Positions 45,519 through 59,305 of a stretch of DNA of 64,000 nucleotides are shown piece after piece. A program made the translations under genes and the position numbers. The notes beneath the pieces were generated by a model, which was given only the letters and a program-made list of their open reading frames with translations, did not search any database and was not told where the DNA came from. Within the stretch, counting starts at the first letter, position 1, and each line of letters starts with the position of its first letter. Source of the stretch: Rugamonas brunnea (GTDB lineage: Bacteria; Pseudomonadota; Gammaproteobacteria; Burkholderiales; Burkholderiaceae_D); contig NZ_JACEZT010000009.1 of NCBI RefSeq assembly GCF_014042345.1, positions 1-64,000 of the forward strand, in the 5' to 3' direction.

Positions 45519-47062
45519 AAATGAACAACGACCTGCCATCGGGCCAGCGCAGCTGCGATCTGCTGATCATCGGCGGCGGCATCAACGGCGCCGGCATCGC
45601 CCGCGACGCCATCGGCCGCGGCCTGAGCGTGATCCTGTGCGAACAGCACGACCTGGCCCAGCACACCTCGTCGGCCAGCACCAAGCTGATACACGGCGGC
45701 CTGCGCTATCTGGAATACTACGAATTCAAACTGGTGCGCAAAGCGCTGCAGGAACGTGAAGTGCTGCTGCGCGCCGCGCCCCACATCATGCATCCGCTGC
45801 GTTTCGTAATGCCGCACGACGCCAGCCAGCGTCCGGCGTGGATGATACGGGCCGGCCTGTTCCTGTACGACCATCTGGCGCACCGCAAATTCCTGCCCGC
45901 CTCAAACGGCATTTCGCTGCGCAGCCATGAAGCTGGTACGCCGCTCAAGGGCAGCTACCGCAAAGGCTTCGTGTATTCGGATGGTTGGGTGGACGACGCC
46001 CGGCTGGTGGTGCTGAACGCGCTGGACGCCAAGGAGCGCGGCGCCATCATCCTCACCCGCACCAGGTGCACTGCCATCGGGCAGCAGGGCCAGGGCTGGA
46101 CCGCGACGCTGGAGAGCGAAGAGCACGGTCGCATCGACGTGCAGGCCCGCGCCATCGTGAACGCGGCCGGTCCCTGGGCCGGCCAGATGGCCAACGCGGC
46201 CGGCGGCGGCAAAGGCCACGGCCTGCGCCTGATCAAAGGCAGCCATATCATCGTGCCGCGCCTGTTCAGCCATCCTTACGCCTATATTTTCCAGAACCCA
46301 GACAAGCGCATCATCTTCGCCATCCCCTACCAGGACGAATTCACGCTGATCGGCACCACCGACCTTGAATACACGGGCGAGCCAGGCGAAGTGCGCATCA
46401 ACGACAGCGAAGTCGCCTACTTGTGCCAGATGGCCAACCGCTATTTCAGCAAACAAATCAGCGCGGCCGACGTGGTTGGCACCTATTCCGGCGTGCGTCC
46501 CTTGCTGGACGACGCGTCGCAATCCGCCTCCGCCGTCACCCGCGACTACCTGCTCGAATGCGACCCCGATGCGCCGCCCTTCCTCAACGTCTGGGGCGGC
46601 AAGATCACCACCTACCGCAAGCTGGCGGAGGAAGCGCTGGAGATGCTGCAGCAGCGGCTAGGCACTTCCGCACCCGATTGGACGGCCGGACAGCCTTTGC
46701 CCGGCGGCGACCTGCAGCAACCCGGCGCGCTGGTGCGCAAGGGCGCGTTCGACGAATTCATGACGAAGCTCGGCAAGTCGCACCCCTGGCTGCCGGCCAG
46801 GCTGGCCAAACGCTATGCGCGCTGCTACGGCACCCGCCTGCACCGCTTGCTGGGGAACGCCGCGAAGATGGCCGACCTCGGCGAGGAACTGGCGCCCGGC
46901 CTGTACGAACGCGAAGCGCGCTACCTGATGGACGTCGAGTGGGCGCGCAGCGCCGACGATATCCTGTGGCGCAGGACCAAATGCGGCCTGTACGCGCAAC
47001 CGCAACACCATGCCCGCCTGACCCAGTGGCTCAACCATGAACGAACGAGCCAGGCGGCATAA
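45515..47062 (+). CDS. glpD: Aerobic glycerol-3-phosphate dehydrogenase
   Basis: 515 aa. Membrane-associated FAD enzyme oxidising sn-glycerol-3-phosphate to dihydroxyacetone phosphate with electron transfer to quinone. FAD motif IIGGGINGAGIARDA; STKLIHGGLRYLE, RPAWMIRAGLFLYDHL, NAAGPWA, GSHIIVP and GGKITTYRKLAEEAL are all standard GlpD signatures. First structural gene of the operon that also encodes the glycerol importer and kinase, controlled by the adjacent glpR. Confidence 0.96.
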   Translation: MKMNNDLPSGQRSCDLLIIGGGINGAGIARDAIGRGLSVILCEQHDLAQHTSSASTKLIHGGLRYLEYYEFKLVRKALQEREVLLRAAPHIMHPLRFVMPHDASQRPAWMIRAGLFLYDHLAHRKFLPASNGISLRSHEAGTPLKGSYRKGFVYSDGWVDDARLVVLNALDAKERGAIILTRTRCTAIGQQGQGWTATLESEEHGRIDVQARAIVNAAGPWAGQMANAAGGGKGHGLRLIKGSHIIVPRLFSHPYAYIFQNPDKRIIFAIPYQDEFTLIGTTDLEYTGEPGEVRINDSEVAYLCQMANRYFSKQISAADVVGTYSGVRPLLDDASQSASAVTRDYLLECDPDAPPFLNVWGGKITTYRKLAEEALEMLQQRLGTSAPDWTAGQPLPGGDLQQPGALVRKGAFDEFMTKLGKSHPWLPARLAKRYARCYGTRLHRLLGNAAKMADLGEELAPGLYEREARYLMDVEWARSADDILWRRTKCGLYAQPQHHARLTQWLNHERTSQAA

Positions 47063-47085
47063 CGATCAACGCAAGGAGACGTGCA

Positions 47086-48172
<1,087 letters not shown>

Positions 48173-48186
<14 letters not shown>

Positions 48187-49263
48187 ATTCCGCAACCTGG
48201 GCCACGCTTACGGCGCCAACCCAACCAATCCGCAGGACTTCGCGCTGCAGCCGATGAACATGGTGTGGGAGGATGGCGGCGCCTACGCACTGCTGGGGCC
48301 ATCGGGCTGCGGCAAGTCCACGCTGCTCAACATCATCTCCGGCCTGCTGGTGCCATCGCACGGCCAGGTGCTGTTCGACGGCAAGGACATGACGCAGGTG
48401 CCCACGCGCGGCCGCAACATCGCGCAGGTGTTCCAGTTCCCAGTCTTGTACGACACCATGAGCGTGTATGACAACCTGGCCTTCCCGCTGCGCAATCGCA
48501 AGGTGCCGGAAAAGGAAGTGCACCAGCGCGTACATGAAGTGGCCGAAATCCTGGGCATGACGCACGAGTTGAAAGTGCGCGCGGCCGGCATGTCGGCCGA
48601 CGCCAAGCAGAAGATCTCGCTGGGCCGGGGGCTGGTGCGCAAGGACGTCGCCGCCATCCTGTTCGACGAGCCACTGACCGTGATCGATCCGCACCTGAAA
48701 TGGCAGCTGCGCCGCCAGCTCAAGCAGATCCACCAGCAGCTCAAGCTGACGCTAATCTACGTCACCCACGACCAGGTGGAGGCGCTGACCTTCGCCGACG
48801 AGGTGGTGGTGATGACGAACGGGAAGATCGTCCAGAAAGGCACGCCGGACGCGCTGTTCGAACGGCCCGACCACACCTTCGTCGGCTACTTCATCGGCAG
48901 CCCCGGGATGAATTTCTACCCCGTCAGCCTGAATGGCGAGGCGGGCGCGGTCCACATCGGCCAGCACCGGCTGGCGGTGGACCCGGCCACCGTCGCCGCG
49001 CTGAAGGGCGCCAACGGCAAGGTCAGCCTGGGGATCCGTCCCGAGTTCGTGCAACTGGCGGCGCCGGGCAGTCCCGGCGCATTGGAGGCCGACATCTGGC
49101 AAGTGCAGCAACTGGGCACCTGCCAGCTGGTGACGGGTACTGTGGCCGGCCACCCGCTCAAGGCCAAACTCGATAGCGCGGTCCACGTGCAGGCCGGCCG
49201 CCACTGGCTGCGCCTGGCCCGTCCGGAAACCATCTTCTTCTGCAACGACGAAAGGATAGCGGG

Positions 49264-49267
<4 letters not shown>
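48173..49267 (+). CDS. glpT: Glycerol ABC transporter ATP-binding protein GlpT
   Basis: 364 aa. Second CUT1-type ATPase: Walker A GPSGCGKST and Walker B AAILFDEPL are intact, but the signature position reads MSADAKQKISLGRG, so the LSGGQ loop is degenerate. GlpS keeps a canonical signature, so one composite ATP site is probably weak, as in other heterodimeric importers. TOBE domain in the last 100 residues. Not to be confused with the MFS glycerol-3-phosphate antiporter also called GlpT. ATGA overlap with glpP (49264-49267). Confidence 0.9.
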
Positions 49268-50959
<1,692 letters not shown>

Positions 50960-50960
50960 G

Positions 50961-51245
50961 ATGGAAATGACATTTGCCTGGATGGCGTGGACCACGCCGA
51001 TCGCGATTTTCTTCACCGGCATCGTGCTGATGCTGGCTGGGATGACGGTGTGGGAGCTGCGCTCGCCCACCGTGGAACGCAAGGGCTTCCTGCCCATGCG
51101 CACCACGCGCGGCGACCGCCTGTTCATCGGCCTGCTGACGGCCGCCTACATCAACCTGGCCTGGGTCGCGTTCACCGAGATGAACCAGTGGTTCGCGGCC
51201 GGCCTGGGTTTCCTGGCGCTGGTGGTGATCATGGCCAAGGCCTAG
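50961..51245 (+). CDS. glpU: DUF2160 membrane protein GlpU
   Basis: 94 aa with two hydrophobic segments (IAIFFTGIVLMLAGMTVWEL; FAAGLGFLALVVIMAKA) and the conserved RSPTVERKGFLP loop. It is a small integral membrane protein always found in glpSTPQUV-type operons; it may be an accessory part of the permease, but no activity is assigned. Confidence 0.85.
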   Translation: MEMTFAWMAWTTPIAIFFTGIVLMLAGMTVWELRSPTVERKGFLPMRTTRGDRLFIGLLTAAYINLAWVAFTEMNQWFAAGLGFLALVVIMAKA

Positions 51246-51273
51246 ATTTTTTTGTCCGTAGCGTTATCAAGTT

Positions 51274-51297
51274 ACCAGTCTTAGCGATTCGACTGGT
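51274..51297 (+). other. Intercistronic hairpin between glpU and glpV
   Basis: ACCAGTC (51274-51280) pairs with GACTGGT (51291-51297) over a 10-base loop. A second small hairpin (GAGAC/GTCTC, 51326-51343) follows. The 143-bp gap starts with a T7 run right after glpU. Such elements between permease and binding-protein genes commonly adjust their relative mRNA levels. Confidence 0.5.
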
Positions 51298-51388
51298 TGG
51301 CAGTATCTGCAAAAGAAAGCAAGAAGAGACACCCTTCCGTCTCCATTGCGGCAGTCCCTGGGAAGGCAATACTACAAGTGGAGAAGAC

Positions 51389-53134
<1,746 letters not shown>

Positions 53135-53213
53135 TTTCGCCCGCGTCCACCGGGGCAGGCCGCAGGGCCTGCCCCATCAGTTTCAACTCAACCACCGCAG
53201 GACTCGAAACAAT

Positions 53214-54695
53214 ATGGCCTATTTGCTGGCACTGGACCAGGGCACCTCAAGCTCGCGCACCATCGTCTTCCGCGACAGCGGCGAAATCGTCGCCTCCGCG
53301 CAGCAGGAATTCACCCAACACTTCCCGCAGCCCGGCTGGGTCGAACACGACGCGCAGGAATTGTGGAGCAGCCAGCTCGCCACGGCCCGCGCAGCGCTGG
53401 CCAAGGCCGGCATCAACGCGGCCGACATCGCCGCGCTGGGCATCACCAACCAGCGCGAAACCACCGTCGTGTGGGAGCGGGCCACGGGCCGCCCTATTTT
53501 TAACGCCATCGTCTGGCAGGACCGCCGCACGGAAGCGCTGTGCGACCGCCTGCGCGCCGACGGCCTGGCCGAAGCGATCCGCCGCAAGACGGGCCTGATC
53601 CTCGACCCCTATTTCTCGGCCACCAAACTGAACTGGATCCTGAACCACGTGGATGGCGCCCGCGCGCGCGCCGCGCGTGGTGAACTGGCGTTCGGCACGG
53701 TCGACAGCTGGCTGGCCTGGAACCTCACCGGCGGCCGTTTGCATGTGACGGACGTGAGCAACGCCGCCCGTACCATGCTGTGGAATATCCATGAAGGCTG
53801 CTGGGACCAGGAACTGCTGGCGTGGCTCGACATTCCGCCCGAAGTGCTGCCCGAAGTACATCCATCGAGCCATCAGTATGGCAGCACCGACCCGCAATGG
53901 CTGGGCGGCGCCGTTCCCATCGCTGGCCTCGCGGGCGACCAGCAGTCGGCCCTGTTCGGCCAGGCCTGCTTCGAACCCGGCATGGCCAAGAACACCTATG
54001 GCACCGGATGCTTCATGCTGCTCAACACGGGCACGCAATGTGCTGATTCCCAGCATGGCCTGATCAGCACGGCCGCCTGCCAGTCGGACGCCACGCGCCA
54101 CTATGCGCTCGAAGGCAGCGTCTTCGTCGGCGGCGCCGTCGTGCAATGGCTGCGCGACGGCCTCAAGGCCATCAACAGCACGGCCGAAGTGGAAGCCCTG
54201 GCTGGCTCCGTGCCCGACTCGGGTGGCGTTGTATTTGTGCCATCCTTCACCGGCTTAGGCGCGCCGTACTGGGTACCGTCGGCCAAAGGTGCCATACTGG
54301 GCTTGAGCCGCGGTACCACGCAGGCTCACATCGCGCGTGCCGCGCTGGAAGGTATCGCCTTCCAAAGCGCGGCCCTGCTGCAGGCCATGATGCGCGACGC
54401 GGCCACGCCGATTACGGAACTGCGCGTGGACGGCGGCGCCTGCGCCAACTCACTGCTGCTCCAATTCCAGGCCGATTTGCTGGGCATCCCCGTGTTGCGC
54501 CCGCAGGTGACGGAAACGACGGCACTGGGCGCGGCCTACCTGGCCGGCCTGGCCACTGGTGTCTATCGCAATCGCGAACAACTGGCCGCGCAGTGGCGCG
54601 TCGAACGCGTGTTCGAACCAACGATGGACCGCGCGCAAGCGCAGGAACGCATGCATAGCTGGGAGCGCGCCATCAGCCAGGTCCATCCTGCCTGA
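53214..54695 (+). CDS. glpK: Glycerol kinase
   Basis: 493 aa, near the usual 500. Phosphorylates glycerol to sn-glycerol-3-phosphate with ATP. FGGY kinase motifs: [66 protein letters not shown] and the C-terminal [21 protein letters not shown]. With GlpD it routes imported glycerol to dihydroxyacetone phosphate; its product is the likely GlpR inducer. Confidence 0.96.
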   Translation: MAYLLALDQGTSSSRTIVFRDSGEIVASAQQEFTQHFPQPGWVEHDAQELWSSQLATARAALAKAGINAADIAALGITNQRETTVVWERATGRPIFNAIVWQDRRTEALCDRLRADGLAEAIRRKTGLILDPYFSATKLNWILNHVDGARARAARGELAFGTVDSWLAWNLTGGRLHVTDVSNAARTMLWNIHEGCWDQELLAWLDIPPEVLPEVHPSSHQYGSTDPQWLGGAVPIAGLAGDQQSALFGQACFEPGMAKNTYGTGCFMLLNTGTQCADSQHGLISTAACQSDATRHYALEGSVFVGGAVVQWLRDGLKAINSTAEVEALAGSVPDSGGVVFVPSFTGLGAPYWVPSAKGAILGLSRGTTQAHIARAALEGIAFQSAALLQAMMRDAATPITELRVDGGACANSLLLQFQADLLGIPVLRPQVTETTALGAAYLAGLATGVYRNREQLAAQWRVERVFEPTMDRAQAQERMHSWERAISQVHPA

Positions 54696-54700
54696 GCGCT

Positions 54701-54738
54701 TCATCGCAAGACCCCGAGTAGTCATCGCAAGACCCCGA
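54701..54738. repeat. 17-bp direct repeat between glpK and the porin gene
   Basis: TCATCGCAAGACCCCGA occurs at 54701-54717 and at 54722-54738 (21-bp period), starting 6 bp after the glpK stop. Function unknown. Confidence 0.6.
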
Positions 54739-54805
54739 ATTCGAACCAACCAGGTTCACAGAGCGTGGTGCTGCACACCACAACATTAAAAGAGGGAGAT
54801 AAGGC

Positions 54806-56071
54806 ATGAACCAACGGATGTTGAAACTGCTGCCACTGGCCATCGCGGCAGCGCTGGCCGCACTGGGCGCCAGCGCTGCCCGCGCCGATGCTGGCCACGA
54901 CGAGGAAGGCTTCCACGGCTACCTGCGTGCCGGCGCCGGCACCAGCTCGGGCCACGGCCCGCAGGCCTGCTACGGCCTGGGTGGCAACACCATGAAGTAC
55001 CGCCTCGGTAACGAGTGCGACGCCTACTTCGAAGGCGGCTACACCAAGGAAGTGGCCAAGTCTGCCGATGGCGTCAGCTTCGTGGCCACGCTGTGGGGCA
55101 CGGAATACAACTCCGGCTCCGACTTCGGCGATGCCAAACTTGGCCTGGCCAAGGCCTATGTGGAAGCGAAAGGCCTGGACTTCCTGGGCGGCGGCGTGGC
55201 CTGGATTGGTAAGCGCTACTACTACCGTCCCGACATCCACATGCTCGATCTGCAGTACATCAACCTGAACGGCACCGGCGGCGGTATCGACGGCGTCAAG
55301 GCCGGCCCGGGCAAATTCAGCTACGCCGTGTTCAAGGACAACGACAGCAACATCATCAATCCGCAGACCGGCCTGGTGACCAACACCAACGCGGCTATCC
55401 GCCAGAACTTCATCTACGAGGGCTTGCCCGTCAACGAAGGCGGCAGCATCGATGTCGCCGCCTCGCTGATCACGGCGCAAGGCGATGGCCGCCATGGCGG
55501 CTGGCAGTTGACGGCGCTGCACAAGCAGGACAAGGTGTTCGGCGGCAGCAATACCTTCGGCCTGCAGTACGGCGTGGGTCCCGGCACCGGTATCGGCGTG
55601 GGCAACGACCGCATGGGCGCGGCCGGCAGCACCCTGCTCAACTCCGACGTCAAGCGCAGCCGCATCTTCGACGACCTGGTGGTGCAGCCGACGCCTGAAT
55701 TCAGCATGGAGTTCGTGGCGCTGGCCCAGCACGACCGCTCCGACGCCACCGGTTCGACCACCTGGACCACGCTGGGCGCCCGCCCCGCCTACGCGCTCAA
55801 CAACCACTTCAAGCTGCAGATGGAACTGGGCACGCATCGCGTCACGCAACCAGGCGCAGACACGCTGCGCCTGACCAAGCTGACGTTCGCGCCCACCATC
55901 ACGGCCGGCAAAGGCTATTGGGACCGTCCGGAACTGCGCGCCTTCATCACCTACGGCAAGTGGAACGACGCAGCCCGCGCGGCCGTCAACGCCAACAATA
56001 ATTCCGGCCCTGTCTTTGGCAGCAACACCAGCGGCACTTCCGCTGGCCTGCAAGTGGAAGCCTGGTTCTAA
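54806..56071 (+). CDS. LamB/maltoporin-family outer-membrane porin
   Basis: 421 aa. Signal peptide ending AARA; mature protein is beta-barrel-like with alternating aromatic/polar strands and ends with a C-terminal Phe (VEAWF), the outer-membrane assembly signal. GFHGYLRAGAGTSS and NTMKYRLGNECDAYFEGGYTKE match the N-terminal strands of LamB-type sugar porins. It follows glpK after 110 bp on the same strand, so it may serve glycerol or another polyol. GGAGA at 54794-54799 sits before the ATG. Confidence 0.85.
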   Translation: MNQRMLKLLPLAIAAALAALGASAARADAGHDEEGFHGYLRAGAGTSSGHGPQACYGLGGNTMKYRLGNECDAYFEGGYTKEVAKSADGVSFVATLWGTEYNSGSDFGDAKLGLAKAYVEAKGLDFLGGGVAWIGKRYYYRPDIHMLDLQYINLNGTGGGIDGVKAGPGKFSYAVFKDNDSNIINPQTGLVTNTNAAIRQNFIYEGLPVNEGGSIDVAASLITAQGDGRHGGWQLTALHKQDKVFGGSNTFGLQYGVGPGTGIGVGNDRMGAAGSTLLNSDVKRSRIFDDLVVQPTPEFSMEFVALAQHDRSDATGSTTWTTLGARPAYALNNHFKLQMELGTHRVTQPGADTLRLTKLTFAPTITAGKGYWDRPELRAFITYGKWNDAARAAVNANNNSGPVFGSNTSGTSAGLQVEAWF

Positions 56072-56080
56072 GGCTGGTTC

Positions 56081-56118
56081 AAAGGCAGGTTCTAAGCCAG
56101 GTTCTCAGCCTGCCTTTT
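56081..56118 (+). terminator. Intrinsic terminator after the porin gene
   Basis: AAAGGCAGG (56081-56089) pairs with CCTGCCTTT (56109-56117), followed by TT; the A-run on the other side lets it work in both directions. It lies between the end of the porin gene and the end of the convergent oxidase gene. Confidence 0.65.
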
Positions 56119-56149
56119 GCGCCGTGCCCTCACCGGCGCGGCGCTGAAC

Positions 56150-57427
56150 TTATTGCCGCATCCAGTCGCGCAGCTCGTAGTACCAGTAGGTGAGCTGCGC
56201 GGCCAGCAGCCCCGCATGGCCGCCCGTGGTGGGCAAGCCCCACTGGCTGAAACGGTCCAGGTCAGCGCGGTCGCCCAACATCGCGCGCGCCAGCACTTCG
56301 CCGGACAAGGTGGTGGGCGCCACGCCATGCCCGCCAAAGCCCATGCCGTACCACAGCCCTTCCGGCAAGCACCCCAGTTGCGGCATCTTGTGGCTGCCGT
56401 AACTCATCATGCCGCTCCACGCGTAATCGACCTGCGTGCCCGCCAACTGCGGATAGACCCTGAGCATGTCCTGGTACAGCAACCGCGCCACGTCCGGCGC
56501 GCTGCGGTCGCGGATCGAGATGCGCCCGCCCCACAGCAGGCGGCTGTCCGCCAGCGGCCGGTAGTAGTCGAATGCAAAGCGCGTATCGTAGATGGCGGCC
56601 TTGGTTTCAAGCGCCGTCTGCATGCGTTCGCCAAGCGGTTCCGTCACCATGACGTAGGTGGCGATAGGCAGGATGGCGCTGGCCAGCTTCGGATACAGCC
56701 GTTCGATGTAACCGCCACAGCACACCACCACCTCGCGCGCATGTACCGCGCCCTGCGCCGTGCGCACCGACCAGCCCTCGCCTTCGCGCACAATGCGCGT
56801 CACCCGGCTTTGCTCGTACACATGGGCGCCGCCGTCCGTCAAGGCCCGCGCCAGGCCATGCGCGTATTTGAGCGGATGGAAATGGAAGGCATTCGACTCG
56901 TACAAGGCGCCGAAATAGCGTTCGCTGTGCGCGCGCTGAGCGAACTCCGCGCGGCTGATACGCTGCCACTCCACGCCCAGCTTGTCGGCCATGAAGCGCT
57001 GCTGCGCGTCCAGAATGCGGTCGTCGTCGAACCAGTTGGCAAGGTAGATGCCGCCATGCGTGGCGTCGCAATCGATGCGATAGCGTTCGATGCGGCCACG
57101 AATATGGTCGACCGCATCCAGCGTCAGCCGGTAAAGCTGGACGCCGCGCCCGTCGCCGGCGGCATCGAGCAGGCCGCGCTCCCCGAGCGAATAGCCGCCG
57201 AAGACAAACCCGCCGTTGCGGCCCGAAGCGCCGTGGCCCACGGTCTCGGCCTCCAGCACGACGACATGCTTTTCACCGCGCTCCAGCAGCGACAAGGCGG
57301 TGGACAAGCCGGCGAAACCGGCGCCGATCACGCAGACGGCGGCGGACGTACTGCCCGCCAATGCGGGCCAGACCGGCGTATCCGCCGTGGCGCGGTAGTA
57401 GTTTTCGCCGGACAGCCGCTCAGTCAC
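56150..57427 (-). CDS. DAO-family FAD oxidoreductase (gamma-glutamylputrescine oxidase-like)
   Basis: 425 aa. GTG start 57427 overlaps the stop of the carboxypeptidase gene by 8 bp. FAD motif VIGAGFAGLSTALSL, then LEAETVGHGASGRNGGFVFGG, VVCCGGYIERLYP, a central WGGRISIRD and C-terminal GMGFGGHGVAPTT. This is the pattern of PuuB-like amine oxidases and glycine-oxidase relatives that oxidise secondary amines. Exact substrate unknown; polyamine derivatives are the usual ones. Last of four co-directional genes (60130 to 56150). Confidence 0.82.
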   Translation of the reverse strand: MTERLSGENYYRATADTPVWPALAGSTSAAVCVIGAGFAGLSTALSLLERGEKHVVVLEAETVGHGASGRNGGFVFGGYSLGERGLLDAAGDGRGVQLYRLTLDAVDHIRGRIERYRIDCDATHGGIYLANWFDDDRILDAQQRFMADKLGVEWQRISRAEFAQRAHSERYFGALYESNAFHFHPLKYAHGLARALTDGGAHVYEQSRVTRIVREGEGWSVRTAQGAVHAREVVVCCGGYIERLYPKLASAILPIATYVMVTEPLGERMQTALETKAAIYDTRFAFDYYRPLADSRLLWGGRISIRDRSAPDVARLLYQDMLRVYPQLAGTQVDYAWSGMMSYGSHKMPQLGCLPEGLWYGMGFGGHGVAPTTLSGEVLARAMLGDRADLDRFSQWGLPTTGGHAGLLAAQLTYWYYELRDWMRQ

Positions 57428-58337
57428 GGGGCAGCGTCGGATAATCGACGATGGTGAGGTCGAAGCCCTCCGCATTGGACACCAGGTGGCCCATGCCGCC
57501 ATACGGCAGCGTGCAGCGCTCCTTGATATGACCAAACGGCAGCCCGGTCAGCACCGGGATGGGCAAGCGCTCCCGCAGGAAGGCGAGCATGGTGTCGAAG
57601 TCGTAGCCATTGTCGGCGGGATTGAGCTTGTAGCCGGAGAAGTCGCCCAGCACCAGCGCCTGCTGCCCTTCGAACGCACCGGCGTACAGCAGTTGCAGCA
57701 CCATGCGCTCGACCCGGTACGGATGTTCGTTGACATCCTCCAGGAAGACGATGCCGCCTTCGATGGGTGCGAACCACGGTGTGCCCAGCAGGTGCACCAG
57801 CATGGCCAGGTTGCCGCCCCACAGGCGCCCGCGCACGTCCACCTGCGGGTTGTGCGGCGCCGTGCCGCGTACCCGGTGCGACGGACCGTGTATGCAATCC
57901 CAGAACTGCTTGAGCGTGTACTCGACCGGCTCGGCGCGGATGAAATCGTCGCACATCATGGGGCCGGCGAAGCTGACGCGGCCCGTGTGCTTCCATAATC
58001 CCATGTGGAAGGCGGTGAAATCGCTGTAGCCGACGAACAGCTTGCCGCTGTCGGCCATGGCCTGGAAATCGATCTGCGGAAGGATGCGGCTGATGCCGTA
58101 CTGGCCCCGCAACGCGACCACGATCTGCACATCGGGATCGGCGGCGGCCGCGTTGAGCTGCGCCAGCCGGCCCGCATCCGTGTCGGCGAAACGCAGGTGC
58201 TTGCGCGATGCATCGTAATAGTTGTGGACCGTGACGCCTTGGGCGCGCAGGCGCGCGATGCCCATCTCCAGCGCGGCGTCGTCGGGCGCGTAACCGCCCG
58301 GCGCGGCGATGGCGATGCCGATGTTCTTAGTGCTCAA
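57420..58337 (-). CDS. LD-carboxypeptidase (peptidase S66 / MccF-like)
   Basis: 305 aa. The nucleophile Ser lies in VGYSDFTAFH, after LRGQYGISRIL; FLEDVNEHPYRVERMV supplies the conserved Glu region and FGHIKERCTLPYG the C-terminal His. S66 enzymes cut the L,D-bond of murein tetrapeptides in recycling, or other acyl-amide bonds (microcin C resistance). Linkage to an amine oxidase suggests that it may act on a gamma-glutamyl-type or other amide rather than on murein (inference). Confidence 0.87.
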   Translation of the reverse strand: MSTKNIGIAIAAPGGYAPDDAALEMGIARLRAQGVTVHNYYDASRKHLRFADTDAGRLAQLNAAAADPDVQIVVALRGQYGISRILPQIDFQAMADSGKLFVGYSDFTAFHMGLWKHTGRVSFAGPMMCDDFIRAEPVEYTLKQFWDCIHGPSHRVRGTAPHNPQVDVRGRLWGGNLAMLVHLLGTPWFAPIEGGIVFLEDVNEHPYRVERMVLQLLYAGAFEGQQALVLGDFSGYKLNPADNGYDFDTMLAFLRERLPIPVLTGLPFGHIKERCTLPYGGMGHLVSNAEGFDLTIVDYPTLPRD

Positions 58338-58349
58338 AAATAGTCCCGA

Positions 58350-59294
58350 TCAGTAGTGGGTGTCGCTGCCGGCCCGCCGGGTGGACGGGCGCTCGACATT
58401 GGGCTCCATCTTACCGTGCAGGTGGGCGTCGATCAAGGCGATCAGCCGTTCGATCAGCTGTGGTGGCAGGTCGTGCCCCATGCCTTCGATGACGTGCATC
58501 GACGCGTTGGGGATGGCCATCGCCGTATCCTCGCCGCAGGCCAGCGGCACCAGCGGGTCGGCCGCGCCGTGGATCACCAGCGCCGGGCAGCTGATGGATG
58601 AAAGCAGCGGCGTGCGGTCGCCGCAAGCGACGATGGCCAGCATCTGCCGGGCGATGCCATCGGGGCAGACGTTGCGGTCCAGCGCCTGTTCGATCTTCGT
58701 CCGCAGCAGCTTCTCCGGCGTGGGATAGGCCGGGCTGCCAATGGTGCGCAGCGTTTGCACCATGCGCTCCACGACCTGGGCGCGGTCGCGCGGATCGGCA
58801 GGCATGCGCATGATGGCCTTGCGCGCCACCGGCGTAGGGCCCGGCAAACCGTGCCGGCCGCTGCTCGACATGATGGACGTGAGGCTCAGGGTACGCTCGG
58901 CATGGCAGGCGGCGAAGATCTGGGCGATCATGCCTCCCATTGAGGCGCCCACCACATGCGCCTTGGGCACGCCCAGGAAGTCCAGCAGGCCGCGCGCGTC
59001 GTCAGCCATGTCGTGCAGCGTGTACGGGGATTTGACGGGCCAGCGCACCAGCGTCTTCAGCCAGGTCAGCAGCATACTGGGGGCGCCGTGCTGGCGCAGC
59101 TTGCTCGACAAGCCGCTGTCGCGGTTGTCGAAGCGAATCACGTAATAGCCCTGCTCCACCAGTCCTTCGACAAAATCCAGCGGCCAGCTGGTGAGCTGCA
59201 TGCCCAGTCCCATCACCAGCAACACGGGCGGATCGTGCGGGTCGCCATGGGTTTCGTAGGCGATGGTGATGCCATTTGCGAGCGCAGTAGCCAC
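58350..59294 (-). CDS. Alpha/beta hydrolase
   Basis: 314 aa. GTG start 59294 follows GGGAGG; the longer frame to 59540 runs antisense-like into the next gene and is rejected. Nucleophile elbow GASMGGM, oxyanion region VMGLGMQLTSW, then FDNRDSG, and catalytic His near GMGHDLP. Family members are esterases or lactonases; the RFDNRDSGLSS motif is seen in a large group of uncharacterised hydrolases. Substrate unknown. Confidence 0.85.
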   Translation of the reverse strand: MATALANGITIAYETHGDPHDPPVLLVMGLGMQLTSWPLDFVEGLVEQGYYVIRFDNRDSGLSSKLRQHGAPSMLLTWLKTLVRWPVKSPYTLHDMADDARGLLDFLGVPKAHVVGASMGGMIAQIFAACHAERTLSLTSIMSSSGRHGLPGPTPVARKAIMRMPADPRDRAQVVERMVQTLRTIGSPAYPTPEKLLRTKIEQALDRNVCPDGIARQMLAIVACGDRTPLLSSISCPALVIHGAADPLVPLACGEDTAMAIPNASMHVIEGMGHDLPPQLIERLIALIDAHLHGKMEPNVERPSTRRAGSDTHY

Positions 59295-59305
59295 GGCGCC
59301 TCCCT

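Noticed and set aside
45360-45539. Minus-strand frame upstream of glpD as a gene
   Set aside because: It overlaps the glpD promoter, leader and start, has no ribosome site and resembles no protein.
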